From: Xiphophorus maculatus
Taxonomy: Eukaryota > Chordata > Actinopteri > Cyprinodontiformes > Poeciliidae
Direction: 5' to 3'
NCBI RefSeq assembly: GCF_002775205.1
Contig: NC_036443.1
Coordinates: forward strand, 30,968,217 to 31,032,216
DNA length: 64,000 nucleotides
A model generated the notes under the pieces. The model was not told the origin of the DNA. It saw nothing but the letters and a program-made list of their open reading frames with translations, and did no database searches. The translations under genes were made by a program, and so were the position numbers. Within the stretch, counting starts at the first letter, position 1. Each line of letters starts with the position of its first letter. This document shows, piece by piece, positions 1 through 12,269 of the stretch.

Positions 1-139
1 TTGCATTAATTCTGTTCTATAATGTTAAACTGCAGTGAAGCAGTAAAACAAGATCTAATAAATGTTCCTCTGAGCTCGTTGTGGTTTTTGTTCTGTATTT
101 TCTTCATCTGAAGCTTCCTGCTGGTTGATTCTCCTGCAG

Positions 140-2859
140 GTCTGCAGGGTGCAGACAGCTGCTACCATGAGGACGTCATGTCTCAGTTCAGAGCAGCCGG
201 AGAAAACTTCTCCTTTTTATGCCTTCATCACCTCCCTGAAACCTGGAAGATCTTCTGCAGGGATGACTGTGAGGGAGAAAACGTCCTGATCAAAACGCAG
301 GCAGACTCAGCTCAACGCGGTCGATTCAGCTCAGAATATCGATCCAGTCAGATACTGGTTGTTTCCATCTCTCCCCTGACCAAGTCTGACTCTGGAACGT
401 ACCGCTGCGGGACCGGCGCCTCGGTGTCTGCAGCTTCATTCACAGAGTTTGAACTCAGAGTCACAGACGGTGAGTTCCTGCTGAAGCTTCAGATGTTTGA
501 GAGCAGAAATATGACGCCTGATCGTTGCTGTAAACCCACAGCGGTGCTGGATAGACGCAGCGGGCCGCAGCAGAAGCGAGTGTCTGCAGAACCCGGCAGC
601 TCCGTCACCGTGGCCTGTTGGTTTGCTCTCTCTGGTGGGACGAAGTATTTCTGCAGAGGAGACTGTGGAGGAAACGCTCTGGTCCAGACGGCAGGAGAAT
701 TCGCTCACAGCGGCAGGTACAGCATCCAGCATGAAAGAAAATTATCTGCTGAGGGAGTTCTGCTGGTTACCATCACTGAGCTGACCCAGTCCGACTCCGG
801 GCGGTACCGCTGTCAGCAGGACGGACCCAACACTGCATTCACAGACTTTGACATCACCGTCACACCGGGTGAGTTTCTATCTCAGTCAGATAATAAAGTG
901 TTCCTTTAAGTCCATTTCAATCCTCCAACAATCGTCCTCAGAGTTTGGGCTGCTGGTACCAGGTCCAGAAAACGTTCCCACTTCATTCTGGGCTTCTCAA
1001 ATATACAATAGAGAATAGTTTTCCTGTAATTCATATCATTTTTCTCAGAATGTAGATCCATCACAATGCAGCTCCAACAATTTGAAAGAATAAAGCATGA
1101 ATATAATGATGCAGTCCAGTACGAATGTGTTCCAACCAACCAGTAATCAATAAAACATCCATCATCTTCTGTCCACCTTTGTCCCTAACGGGTCTGGAGA
1201 GGTGCTGGTGCCGATCTCCAAAACAAAACATTATTTTAAGAAATGAGTTCAATCCTTCATGGCTGGAGTTACAGCACCGATACATGAGATTACCTTAATG
1301 CTTTGTGGAGTTGGATTCCAAAAATCCTCTGTGGTCAGGTGGGATGGAGAATTTCCAACCCGATTTTCCTTTTTTCAGCCGTTCAGCCATCAACCTCCAG
1401 ACCAGAAACCACTCAGACGTCTGCTTCCCCTCATCAACCTGCACAAATTCAGGTTCCACTCAGCCACCGTGAGTCCGAGTTACACTTTTCTCTTCAGAAA
1501 GTTTCACTAAACCAGAGCAGCTTTCGTCCTCAGAGCTGCTGTCCTGCTACTTCTAAATGCATCCCTTCTTCCAAACACCAGAAACAAAAATCTGAATTCC
1601 CTCATCAGCATCACTCAGCCTGGTAACTTATTATCTGATTATAAGAATTAAAGTCTGAGTTCATATAAACAGGGATGTATGATGTAACAGGACATGAGAG
1701 CAGGTCCTGTTGAACCTGTAGTCTGTGGTCAGTACCACCGTCCGCCAGCAGGTGTCAGTGTGAACAGCTTGTTGACCCTCTGCAGATGTTCCTGTGGTCG
1801 TTGGTGTGACTCTGGCTGCTATGATGGTTCTGATCCCAGCAGCTATGCTGGTTTCCTGCAGGAGAAGATCTCTGAGAGGTGAGACACTAACAAACACCAG
1901 CTGTGATGTCACGTCTCCATGGCAACCGGGATAAAGCTGAAACTGGTAGAGGAGAGCTTTAGTAAAACTTACAGGCTCACTAGAGATGACAAATGTAGTT
2001 TGAGATATAAATATTCATCTGTCCATATTCTGAGTTCTGTTTATGAGACTGAACGCTCATGGTTGGCCTGTTTTGCTTTTTGCATTTTGGACATAAGTTT
2101 GTGGTGAATTTTGTATCCTAAAGAAAAATATCTAAAACTTCAGAAATCTCACTAGTGAGATATTAACAAACACGGAGAAACTTTTATTGTAGCAGAAAGA
2201 TTTTCAGTGTTCAAGATGCAACATGAACTGACTAAAACATTATTGCAGCAGAAGGTAAAACTTATCTGTTAGGAATGCTAACATCTTGTGAGGTAATGCA
2301 AAATAAAAGAAATGTCCCCGATGTCCACCAGGGGGCTCCACACACACTGAGGCTCTATCAGGCTTTTTACAACAGAAGTCATGGGAATCATAAAGGGACT
2401 CAGGAATAATATGGAAATGTTTCATTGGGAATAAAATGTGAACATTATGAAGTTGTGGAATCTCCTTTGATTCTAAACCATCTGGGATTTTAAAGTTTAT
2501 TTCTGTCAGATTTTGGGGCCATCAGTCTGTACTTTATTTATTATGGTCTAATCAGTAATAGTTAATCAATGGGTTTTATTTCTTTTTTTGTTGCACAGGT
2601 TTGAGGACCAGAGGAGGCCAGGATGGTTCAGTCACTGAGGTGAATTTACTACAGAATTATACGACCCACATTTCTAAATAATGAAACTAACAGGCCTGTG
2701 ACTCTTCATGCTGCATTTAACTGCTCAACGTTTGCTTCCATCTTTTTCTAGACTCTGACCCATGAGAGCTGCGATCCAGAGGATCCCACCTACCAGAGCC
2801 TCCACCCGTCCAGCCGGGACCAGAACCAGATCTACTCAGAACTCACTCGACCCAAATGA
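140..2859 (+). CDS. R1: two-Ig CD300/pIgR-like receptor, type A tail (5' partial)
   Basis: Coding exons are 140-469 (Ig 1), 542-868 (Ig 2), 1379-1468 (stalk), 1786-1878 (transmembrane), 2599-2639 and 2752-2859 (tail, stop TGA). All join in frame (phase 1 up to the tail, then phase 0). The signal exon must lie left of the window. Both Ig exons carry the family marks: KIFCRDDC / KYFCRGDC (canonical Cys plus the extra Cys) and D-S-G-x-YRC. The membrane exon begins [13 protein letters not shown] and ends in CRRRSLR. The tail has TYQSL and, ten residues on, IYSEL. It is a type I leukocyte surface receptor; the ligand is unknown. Odd: the intron between the Ig exons (470-541) is 72 nt with no stop and a length divisible by three, so retention keeps the frame. 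AATAAA is at 3147-3152. The family is sure; the exact product name is not. Confidence 0.85.
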
Positions 2860-3934
2860 GAAGCTGGACCTCAGCAGCTTGCTCACTGATACTGAAATAT
2901 AAAGCGCTGGAAGACAAAGTAACATTTAAAATGTTTGAAGAAGTTAATTGATCATTCAAATGAATCAATGTTTTCTGAAATTAAATCAGGATTTTCTGCT
3001 TTTAGGTTAAACTGTTTATTTCAGCACTTTAACTCATTTATTCTACCTGAGACCCAATCAACCAGAACTTTGACCATATGCAACTTATACAATGCTGTTT
3101 TATGTATTTGTATTTTTTTAAACAATATCTGCAGCTTTAAAGCAAAAATAAATATTCTGTTACCATGTTTGGTACTCCATTATTAACTTTTCAGTTTTCT
3201 CTGTTCTTTTTATCCTGGGTTTTGGTTTTTCTCCAGATGCTGATTCTCTGAAACAGAAATGATCCCACAGAGGCTCAGGAGTAACTTTCTGTTCATTCTG
3301 GGTCTCTGGAAGATGAGACTTTCTTTAGGTTTCCTGAAGGTTTTTTCTGATGTGTATCCATGGAAACCAGCTGCCAGTGTTTCTGCACACTGCAGCAGGA
3401 ACCAGCAGCACCAGTCACACAGATGTGGTTCATGTCTCAGAAGCCACTTCTTTAAAATATTTCCATGTAAGAGAAGTGGGGGGTGAAACCAGAACCATAG
3501 CAAAAAATAATAAATAAAAACAATCACTAAATAACCTGAAGATAAAATAGAAATATGATTTATTGGGAACATTTCACCAACAAAGCAACAGGAAATCAAA
3601 GCAAGTAGTTTCACACAAAGATAAAATGTAAAATCTATAAAAATATTGTACAGTGTTTCATCAGCAGTGCTGTTCAGACTTCATGCTTTTACTCCAGTCT
3701 AAAGAAATGTGCAGTGAAGGTTATAAAGTCTGACAGCAGCTGGGAGGAAGGATCTGTGATAACGGCTCTTTGAGCATTTAGGATGCAGCAGTTTGTCACT
3801 GGAACAGACAGACGGGTCCAGTCCACCACGTGGACTGGGTTCAGAGGGCATCCAGCACTGGTTTCAGTATGTTTCAATGGTTTCTTTAGGTTATACTGGT
3901 TCATTTTAACTCCTTTTCATTTGACTGGAGAGTT
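2860..3934. other. R1 3' UTR and R1-R2 intergenic DNA
   Basis: About 290 nt of R1 3' UTR up to the poly(A) signal, then non-coding DNA. Open frames here have no family features, splice context or codon pattern that I can support. I see no RNA gene. Confidence 0.5.
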
Positions 3935-4054
3935 TCTGTGGTCAGTGTTGGTGCAACGTCAGAGGGAAACGAGCAGCGAACGCCCCGAGGGGAGGAGAGC
4001 GGAGGAGTGACGGGTTTGATGACCAGCTGGGAGACGCAGCAGCAGGAAACCATC
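3915..4054 (+). promoter_or_regulatory. R2 promoter/5' leader, duplicated in front of R3
   Basis: The 140 nt before the R2 ATG match 9372-9504 before R3 almost base for base. One small indel (an extra ACGTCAG-like heptamer in R2) is the only difference I saw. The block contains purine-rich GGGGAGGAGAGCGGAGG and ends in CAGGAAACCATCATG. A CAGGAAAC(C)ATCA-like leader also precedes the ATG of R4, R5, R6, R7 and R10. No TATA box is evident. Promoter function is inferred from position and conservation only. Confidence 0.5.
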
Positions 4055-4712
4055 ATGATGGCCCGTCTGTCTTCGCTCTGCCTCGTCTTCCTCTGTGAGT
4101 AAATCACCTTTAGCTGTTTATTTACATTATTTAGAGATTTTCCTCTCACAACGTTTTACTGATTACTGTAAAATGTCACCAATGGAAAAGTAATCAAGCC
4201 TCAGGATGTGGTAAAACCCGACAAGGAGCTGGTTCCTGCTGTGGACCGGACTCCTCCACAGCTGCTCCTCTGTGATCAACATGGACCGGATCCCTGGGAT
4301 CCCAGGGATCTCTGGGATCCCTGGGATGATTTTGCGTCGTCGCTGCAGATGATGTGGTTCTGCTGTAAAACAATCCTCAGCCTCACCGGACAGACAGGTC
4401 TCGGTTCTGAATCAGAAAAATAACTGAAGCTGTGCACAGACTCTGGATTGCTCCGCTTTGGGTCCAAAGATAATAAATTCTGTTTTATTTCTGTTCAGAA
4501 GGTTATGGAACATTCATGCACTGAACTGTTCTGAGTTGGTTCTACTGACGGGTCCAAAACCAGGAAACAAACAACAGAAGAAATGACAGGCGCCTGAGGC
4601 TGCAGCCATTTTGTTAGATGAGAAAAACATTAAGGTAGAAAAACAATATGAAAGTAGAAGGGAAAAAGCTTTGCACATGAAAAACAACATGTTCCTGACA
4701 AAGATCTAAGGC

Positions 4713-4773
<61 letters not shown>

Positions 4774-7700
4774 CCAGGAAACATTTCAGGTTGAACTTCA
4801 GAATGCTGCATTTGATCTTGTTAGTGATCGTGTTTGAAACTCGGATCTCCTGCCGGGTCTCTCTCTCCCTGTCAGACTCCAGGCAGGAGGATCTTCTCAG
4901 ACGTTTCATTGTGTTGAACTCCACATCTTGGTGGAGAAATAAATGCTCTCGCCATGGTGACGGTTAAATTCCCATCTGAGACTCTAGAGCAGGAGTTTTA
5001 CCTCCAACACCAAACTCCACTTTCTCCAGTTTGAGCAAATTAAAGCGAGCCATGAAATGAGGTTTGTGGATAAACGGCAGTTCAGACTGATTTCAGTTGC
5101 CTCCTCAGGTTAACCTGCTCACCCAGAACAACAACAACCTGCACTAACACATCAGCTAATGCATCATTTTCTGCAGCCCTGCAGGTCAGATGCAGCTCTA
5201 CTGTTGAAACTTTGTCACATTATGGAGTTTCTGGAGGAAACACAACTTTTTCATGCGTCTTTCTCTCATCTGGAAGAATAAAGTTCTTCTGCAGGGAAAC
5301 CTGTGAAGGAGAAAACCTCCTGATCAGAACCAGTGACGACGCAGCTCAGATCGGACGATACAGAACCGAATATGTTAGAGAAGCTTCCAGAACATTCTCG
5401 GTTCTGTCTGTGAGCATCTCAGAGCTGACCCGGTCCGACGCCGGTCGGTACCGATGTGGTCTGGGCGACTCTTCATCACCAGCTTCATTCCTGGATTTCA
5501 GGCTGGTTGTTGTAGACGGTGAGTCTCTGATGTGGAAACATTTAACTGTAAATCTTTAGGAAACTGATGATTGTTTGAACAGACCTGCTGGATGGAAACG
5601 AACATCATCACATCCATAGAGACGCTGGCAGTTCACTGACAGTCGCCTGTTCCTTTGGCTCCTCTGGCCTAGTCAAATCCTTGTGCAGAGGGGAATGTGG
5701 AGATAAAGACCTTCTTGTTGAAACTGATGGAGTCGGTGCTAATAAAGGCAGATACAGCATTAAATATGATGGAGAAACATCAGGAGCAGTTCTGCTGGTG
5801 ACCGTCACACAGCTGACCCAGTCTGACTCCGGACGGTACCGATGTGTGATGGACAGAACTTCAGATCTGTACAGAGACTTCAGCCTCACCGTCACTGATG
5901 GTGAGTCTTTACTACATTAGATTCTCTGTGTTTCATTAAAATAATTTTATCAATCACTCAAACTGTTTTAATTCTTTCTGTTCATAAATAAGTGATTTAA
6001 ACTCAAACAAGATCAATAATATTCACAGTTTTTTAGTAGTTCAGTGAGTCAGCAGGAAGTTTTCTCTCTTGTTCCACTTTTCCCAGCAGCCGACCCGTCC
6101 GGTCCCACGCCGACGACTCAGAGCTTCAGCTCAAGTAAATTTATAAACCAAAATATTATAAAATCAATAACATGTCAGTTCAGGGTTAGAAAACAGAGAC
6201 ACCTCCTTCCTCATAAAACTGTAAAAATCTCCATCATAATATTTCTATTCAAATATATTTTTGACTGATTCAGACAGCCAGAACTTAATTTATGTAGACG
6301 AATAAAAACAGAACCAGGTTCTGATGGTTCTGGGTTCTGTTAATGTTCATCCTGTTATTCAGTGAGTATTAGCGGGTTCTGAGCATGCTCAGTGTGAACG
6401 ACTCGTTGACCCTCTGCAGACGTTCCTGTGGTGGTTGGTGTGACTCTGGCTGCCATGATGGTTCTGATCCCAGCAGCTCTACTGGTTTCCTGCAGGAGAA
6501 GATCTCTGAGAGGTGAGACACCAACAAACACCAGAATATTCTGAAAAACTGAAATATTCACCAAGTTATCAGGTCAAAACACTGTTTCAGAACATCAAAC
6601 CAATTTAAATATTAATCAAAGACAACAATATTAAAAACAAAATGCTGTTTAAGGTCTTTGACTAGGCCACTGCAGCGTCTTCATGTAGTTTCCCTTCAGC
6701 CGTCCAGAGGTGGACCTGCTGGTGTTTTGGGTCGTTGTTCTGGTTGGTTTCAGCTTGAGGTCACCGACAGATGGCCCGATTTTCTCCTTCAGTGTTCATG
6801 ATTTCATTTATCACAGAACGACTTCCTGAAGCAGCGAAACAGCCCAGACCACCACACTGCCACCACCGTGCTTTACTGTGGCTACGGAGCGCTTTTTCTG
6901 AGTGGATCCAGCAGAACCAGCCGACTGAAACTCTGGCAGGGCAGGAAGTGAAAACGGTTCAACGTCAGAGACTGACGTCAGAGGAGAGCAGATCAGCAGG
7001 AATCCTCCAGTCCTCTGGTTCCCAGTTTATTCTGCTGGGATCCGAGGTCAAAAGGTCAGAGCAGGACTGGAGAACATCTGGACTGGAGAACATCTGGACT
7101 GGACGTTTTCATCACTGGCAGAAGCAGAACCGGACCTGACTGAGTCGGACCTCCTGATTATGATCTTTGAGCTTCAACATGTTGAAATAAAAAACTCCGG
7201 AAGAATTAGAACCTTTTAGAAAAAGTATTCCTTTACATGTTTAGTCATTTTATAAGAACAAATGTCTTTCCAAACTGGACTTTAGCATCACTTCCTTTAA
7301 TGGTCCATAAAGAACTGAATGGTTTTGGTTTTGGCGTACATGATCAGCCCAGTGCCAGGACTTCACTACTCATTAAAAATAAAAGATAAAACGGCCAAAC
7401 ATCAGACCAGCCCACTGGGAAATGTCCCGATCCGCCCAATTATCCTCTGATTGAATTGATTATTTATGTTTCTATAATGTGATCAAATGAGAGAAATAAT
7501 TTTCTTTCAGAGCTCATACCATGATGGGCTCTGATCTGCGTGTGCTATCTGAGAAACAAAATCTATTTCTTCCTAAACAGACGGATCTGGATGTTTAAGT
7601 TCTGCAGATTTATCTGAACCAATCACAGAGCTTCTCTGTTTTTAATGCATCAGATTAAAATGATTCTTGACTTGATAACTTTCAGCCTCATAACAGAAAC

Positions 7701-8008
7701 TGTGATTTGTTTTGCAGAGAGCAGAGGAAGTTCATCTGGATCAAACTCTGAGGTAAATTTAATAAATATAATAATCATAAAGCGGTTTGGTGTTTGCTTC
7801 ATTTGCTCACATATTCAGTCATCTCTTTATGCTGCTGGGTTTCCATGGTTACCACAGTGAATGTTTGTCTTCCTTTCAGCGAACCACATCCACTCTGAAA
7901 GGTTTCTACCAGAACCTCAGCCCGGCCACCAGGGACCAGAACCAGATCTACTGCTCTCTGGAGAACCCAAATAAAATCCTGATTTCTGTTTCTGAGCCTC
8001 AGGAATGA
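4055..8008 (+). CDS. R2: two-Ig CD300/pIgR-like receptor, type A tail (334 aa)
   Basis: Exons 4055-4094 (signal, [13 protein letters not shown]), 5177-5518 (Ig 1, about residues 14-127), 5583-5900 (Ig 2, 128-233), 6087-6134 (stalk), 6420-6512 (transmembrane, 250-280), 7718-7752 and 7880-8008 (tail). The total is 1005 nt, in frame to TGA. Ig 1 has KFFCRETC and RYRCG. Ig 2 reads KSLCRGEC and RYRCV. The membrane exon is nearly the same as in R1, R3, R6 and R10. The tail has FYQNL and IYCSL ten residues apart. A second ATG three bases downstream could also start translation. The stalk exon has a tandem acceptor (cagcag), so one Ala is optional. AATAAA is at 8050-8055. Ig 1 is nearly the same as in R3 and R7, pointing to recent exchange. 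Confidence 0.88.
4291..4308. repeat. 18-bp perfect palindrome around GGATCC
   Basis: TCCCTGGGATCCCAGGGA equals its own reverse complement. A partial third copy of the half-site follows to about 4326. It lies in R2 intron 1 and is probably a chance short repeat expansion. Confidence 0.6.
4714..4770. repeat. (AAT)n microsatellite
   Basis: About 18 near-perfect AAT/TAA units in R2 intron 1. Confidence 0.95.
6655..6930. repeat. Old interspersed repeat fragment in R2 intron
   Basis: The stretch has the texture of a common fish repeat. It includes a motif reading, on the minus strand, AAGCACGGTGGTGGCAG, which resembles the KHGGGS segment of Tc1-like transposases. No intact frame or terminal repeat is visible, so the family is uncertain. 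Confidence 0.35.
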
Positions 8009-8055
8009 AAAGATTTTCACCTGAAATCTGAAGAAAACTGAAAATGAACAATAAA

Positions 8056-9371
8056 GTTTTGCATAAAGCAACTTAAAGCCAAATCATTTTAGATTTAGAG
8101 CTGCAGTTTAAGACAATCCAGTGTGGGATTGTACTTGAACGCACCGTTGTTGGACTGGCCTGAGCCATCAGAACCGCTCTGTGGTCTCATGATTGGGTTT
8201 GGACCGGGCTGGAGGCTGCAGAACGCCGGAGCTGCACTTTGCTCTGTTTTTCTCCGTAATGTTTTCACTCGACTTGAAATCATTTCAGATAAATAATGAG
8301 ACGCTTTGTGACTCAAATCTTTGCATATCTGAAGAACTTTGGTCCAGTTTCAATGTTGGACCAGGAGAACCTTTGATCTGCATCTGGACAAATTTTAAAA
8401 TAGTTCATTTGTTTGCCGAACCAAAATGGTTCCACCAAGCATTTTCAGTACCGGTACTCGGACGGAGCCGCAATCAGATTGAATTCTGCATCTATTTGCT
8501 GACAGAAGCATTTTACACTGGAATTAGTTTAGTTTAGCTAAAGTTACATAAAAACATATTTTGTTTCTTTGCTTGATGTCAGTGAGAAAAACGATCCAAA
8601 CATTTTTTCATTTAGTTTTTTGTTTCACTGTCAGGTTCGTTCATCCCGGTATGGGAGCGTGTGTGTTCATGGTTCTGTGTGTCGCTCTGCATGGCTAAAA
8701 ACTTTTCTAAGAAACTCAAGATATGTGCTGAATAAATGACAAAAATGTAATGTGATCATTTCTTTTTGCATAAGTGCATTTATTTCTATTTTTTTTTATA
8801 ATTTAGTCCAATAATGAACATTTTAACTCAAAGGTTTTGGACAAATGAACAAAATCAGGCCTGCAGACTTTAGAGCCTAATCTTCACCAAACTGAGCATG
8901 AATACTTCATAACTACTGTTGAGCACGGCGGTGGAGGAATGATGATTAATGCTTTGATTTGTAACCAGAGGCCCAGTTAACTCCTCTGCACACAAAGCTA
9001 CATCAGTGTAGCTGCTGCCTATCATTTGGTGAGAGGAGGGGAACGCCACAGGGCAACAAAGAGGGCTGACCTCTGACCCCGAGTCTCCGCTCCGCTGCGA
9101 AGCTTTCTTTCTGCCTGATGAGTTCTGTGTTCCAGGATTCTTTGACCTGTTTCTGGGTCATGCAGCCACTCAGAGAAACACTCGGCTGCAGAAACCAGTA
9201 AAGTCACAGAAAAGTGGTTCATGTCTCAGAAACGATTGACCACAGCAAAGAAAAAAGAGAAAATAGTTACTGATCGAATCAGTGAGACACTGAACTCTAT
9301 AATATAATGAAATATAAAATAATGAAACATAAATGATGCAAAGATCTTTACAGCAGAAACATGTCAGCTTC
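8056..9371. other. R2-R3 intergenic DNA
   Basis: No gene is supported. A short HGGG-like piece at about 8921-8950 may be Tc1 debris. The 114-codon plus-strand frame at 8193-8537 has no recognisable domain. Confidence 0.4.
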
Positions 9372-9504
9372 AACATTTGACTGGAGAGTTTCTGTGGTCA
9401 GTGTTGGTGCAGAGGGAAACGAGCAGCGAACGCCCCGAGGGGAGGAGAGCGGAGGAGTGACGGGTTTGATGACCAGCTGGGAGACGCAGCAGCAGGAAAC
9501 CATC
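9372..9504 (+). promoter_or_regulatory. R3 promoter/5' leader, copy of the R2 block
   Basis: Near-identical to 3915-4054. The identity continues through exon 1 and about 45 nt into intron 1, marking one duplicated segment of roughly 200 bp. Confidence 0.5.
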
Positions 9505-10251
9505 ATGATGGCCCGTCTGTCTTCGCTCTGCCTCGTCTTCCTCTGTGAGTAAATCACCTTTAGCTGTTTATTTACATTATTTAAAGGTTTTCCTCTCAGC
9601 TGTTAACTGGTCATTTAAACACATGACTGTAAAATGTTGTTAATGGATAAAGTATTCAAACTTTGGAACAACCCAAACATCTGGCAAAATAAAAAAAAAA
9701 AAAAAAAAAATACTTTTCAACATGGAACAATAAAATTATAAATCATTTAGAGAACATTTAAAGGAGCAGAGGATGGGAGTCGAACTCAGGACGGCCTCCG
9801 TATGGGGGCGGCCGCTCTGACCTCTGAACGATACGCCCAGAGAGAACACATCTGATGGAAAAGATTTAATCCCTTTAAAGCTTCAGCTCAGTGTAATTAT
9901 CTGATTCTTGAATTCTTGAATATCATTAATTCAAATCTATTATTCAGACAAAATTTTAGCTTAAACATGTAAACACAGAACTTCCTTAAACGTAAAACCC
10001 CAAAGTTATTCTCAAAACCCTTTTCTTGACTTTCAGAAGTAGATATAATAATCTCACTTCCTGTCAGTAAATATAATGTTGATTTATCTGCAAATTTGAA
10101 CATTTGGAGTAAAATTTATGTTTAGAATGATCCAAAATGCTCATCTTAATTTATACAAAACTAAATCCTTCACAGAGCTCACTGAAGAAAGGAAGTTTCT
10201 CACTTAGCAAATCTAACTGATGATTATCTACATGCTCTCTGTCTGTCTGCC

Positions 10252-10299
<48 letters not shown>

Positions 10300-12226
10300 C
10301 GTCCGTCCGTCCGTCCGTCCGTCCGTCCGTCCGTCCGTCCGTCCGTCCGTCCGTCCGTCCGTCCGTCCGTCCGCCCGCCTGCCTGCCTGTCTGTCTGTCT
10401 GTCTGTCTGTCTGCTTGTCTGTCTGTCTGCTGTTGGGTGAAAGTATTTGCAGGTCAGAGTTTTAACTGTTCGACTTTTACCTGTAGCTTCTTGCTGACAT
10501 CATAAAATGATGAAACATAAAATAGAAACGAAACAGATGCCAGACCTTTAACATAAAGGACTTATCTAAAATGTGCTCAGTACCGCGGTGTGGCCACTGG
10601 GTGTCACTGTGGTGATAGACTCTGACCTGAACCTTCAGAGTCACATAAAGACAGTTACGAAGTCGGCCTTCTGTCACCTGAAGAACATTTTCAAACTGCA
10701 CAGATGCTGCAGCTGGTCCTCCATCTTGTTTCTGTAGATTTCATGTCAGATCTTCTTTCTCAGCTCCTCCTTGTTTTCTTGTTAACAGTTCTCTTCTTCT
10801 TCTTCTTCTTCTTCTGCATCAGTAGGATTTTTTTTACTTCCTCAGCCTAACCTGCTCAGCCAGAACAACAGCAACCTGCACTAATGCATTATTTTCTGCA
10901 GCTCTGCAGGTCGAAGACATCAGAACATTTGAAGTTCCGAGACAATATGGAGTTTCTGGGGAAGACATCTTGATTTCATGTGTCTCTTTCTCATCTGGAG
11001 CCTGGAAGTTCTTCTGCAGGGAAACCTGTGAAGGAGAAAACCTCCTGGTCAGAACCAGTGACGACGCAGCTCAGATCGGACGATACAGAACCGAATATGA
11101 TAGAGAAGCTTCCAGAACATTCTCGGTTCTGTATGTGAGCATCTCAGAGCTGACCCGGTCCGACGCCGGTCAGTACCGATGTGGTCTGGGCGACTCTTCA
11201 TCATCAGCTTCATTCCAGGACTTCAGGCTGGTTGTTGTAGACGGTGAGTCTCTGAGAAAGATGTGAAAACATTTAAATCAAAATCTTAAGTGAAAAACTA
11301 ACTGATGATTATTGATTGATGATTATTGGTGGTTATTTGATCAGATCTGCTGGATGGGAACAAAGTTCCTCACCTCCATACAGAAGCTGGCAGCTCAGTG
11401 ACAGTCGCCTGTTCCTTTGGAGACTCTGGAAGAAAACGACTGTTCTGCAGAGGAGAATGTGGAAAAGATGAAGTTCTGGTTCAGACTGATGGAGTCAGAG
11501 CTGACAGAGGCAGATACAGCATTGAATATGAAAACAGACTAAAATCAGCAGTTCTGTTGGTGACCATCACACAGCTGACCCAGTCTGACTCCGGACGGTA
11601 CCGATGTAAAATGGACAGAACGATTCGCTCAGATCTACACAGAGACTTTTACATCACCGTCACTGATGGTGAGTTTTACTGAATTAAACTTCTATATTTT
11701 AGAAACGTTGTAGTTTCAAAAACCTTTGAGTTTATCAGAGACGTTTTCTTTTCTCGCCTCTAAGTTCTTTAACATTCTTTGTCGGAAATATGAAAAATAT
11801 ATTTGAGGTATTTTTAGGTATTTGTGGTAATTTTCCTGTTTAATATTTTAACCTCTGTAATATTTTTAGTTGTTCTTTTTTTTTTACATGATTTATTATA
11901 GATAAATCATGTTTTTGTCTTTTTGCTCATGATTTATGGACTTTGTTCCCTTTTTTCCAGCAGTCGGCCCGTCCAGCTCCACACCAACAACAACTATCCC
12001 TTCCAGCTCCAGTTCAGGTTTTAAAGTCTCTAATTGATCAGAATTGATCAGGCTGATTTCATCATGAATGCTTCACTTTCTTTCTTTTACTTCCTGTTTT
12101 GTTCTTGTTGTCTTTATTACTTTGTCTGTTTTATTGTATTTATTTATCTTATTGTTCATACTTTGCTTTATGGACAGCAGTTCTGTCACTTTGGGTGTGT
12201 GGCGTCCTCTATAAATAACGATTGAC

Positions 12227-12269
<43 letters not shown>

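Noticed and set aside
436-732. Antisense frames over Ig exons (also at 5608-5895, 6355-6564, 36234-36434 and 58143-58343)
   Set aside because: Each mirrors a verified plus-strand receptor exon; the repeated antisense peptides only reflect paralogy.
9775-9845. Possible tRNA gene (minus strand)
   Set aside because: Good B box, but no closing acceptor stem, with SINE-like surroundings and a relative at 54430-54540.
10220-10465. Val-Cys-Leu-Ser / Pro-Ser-Val repeat frame
   Set aside because: It is a tetranucleotide microsatellite.
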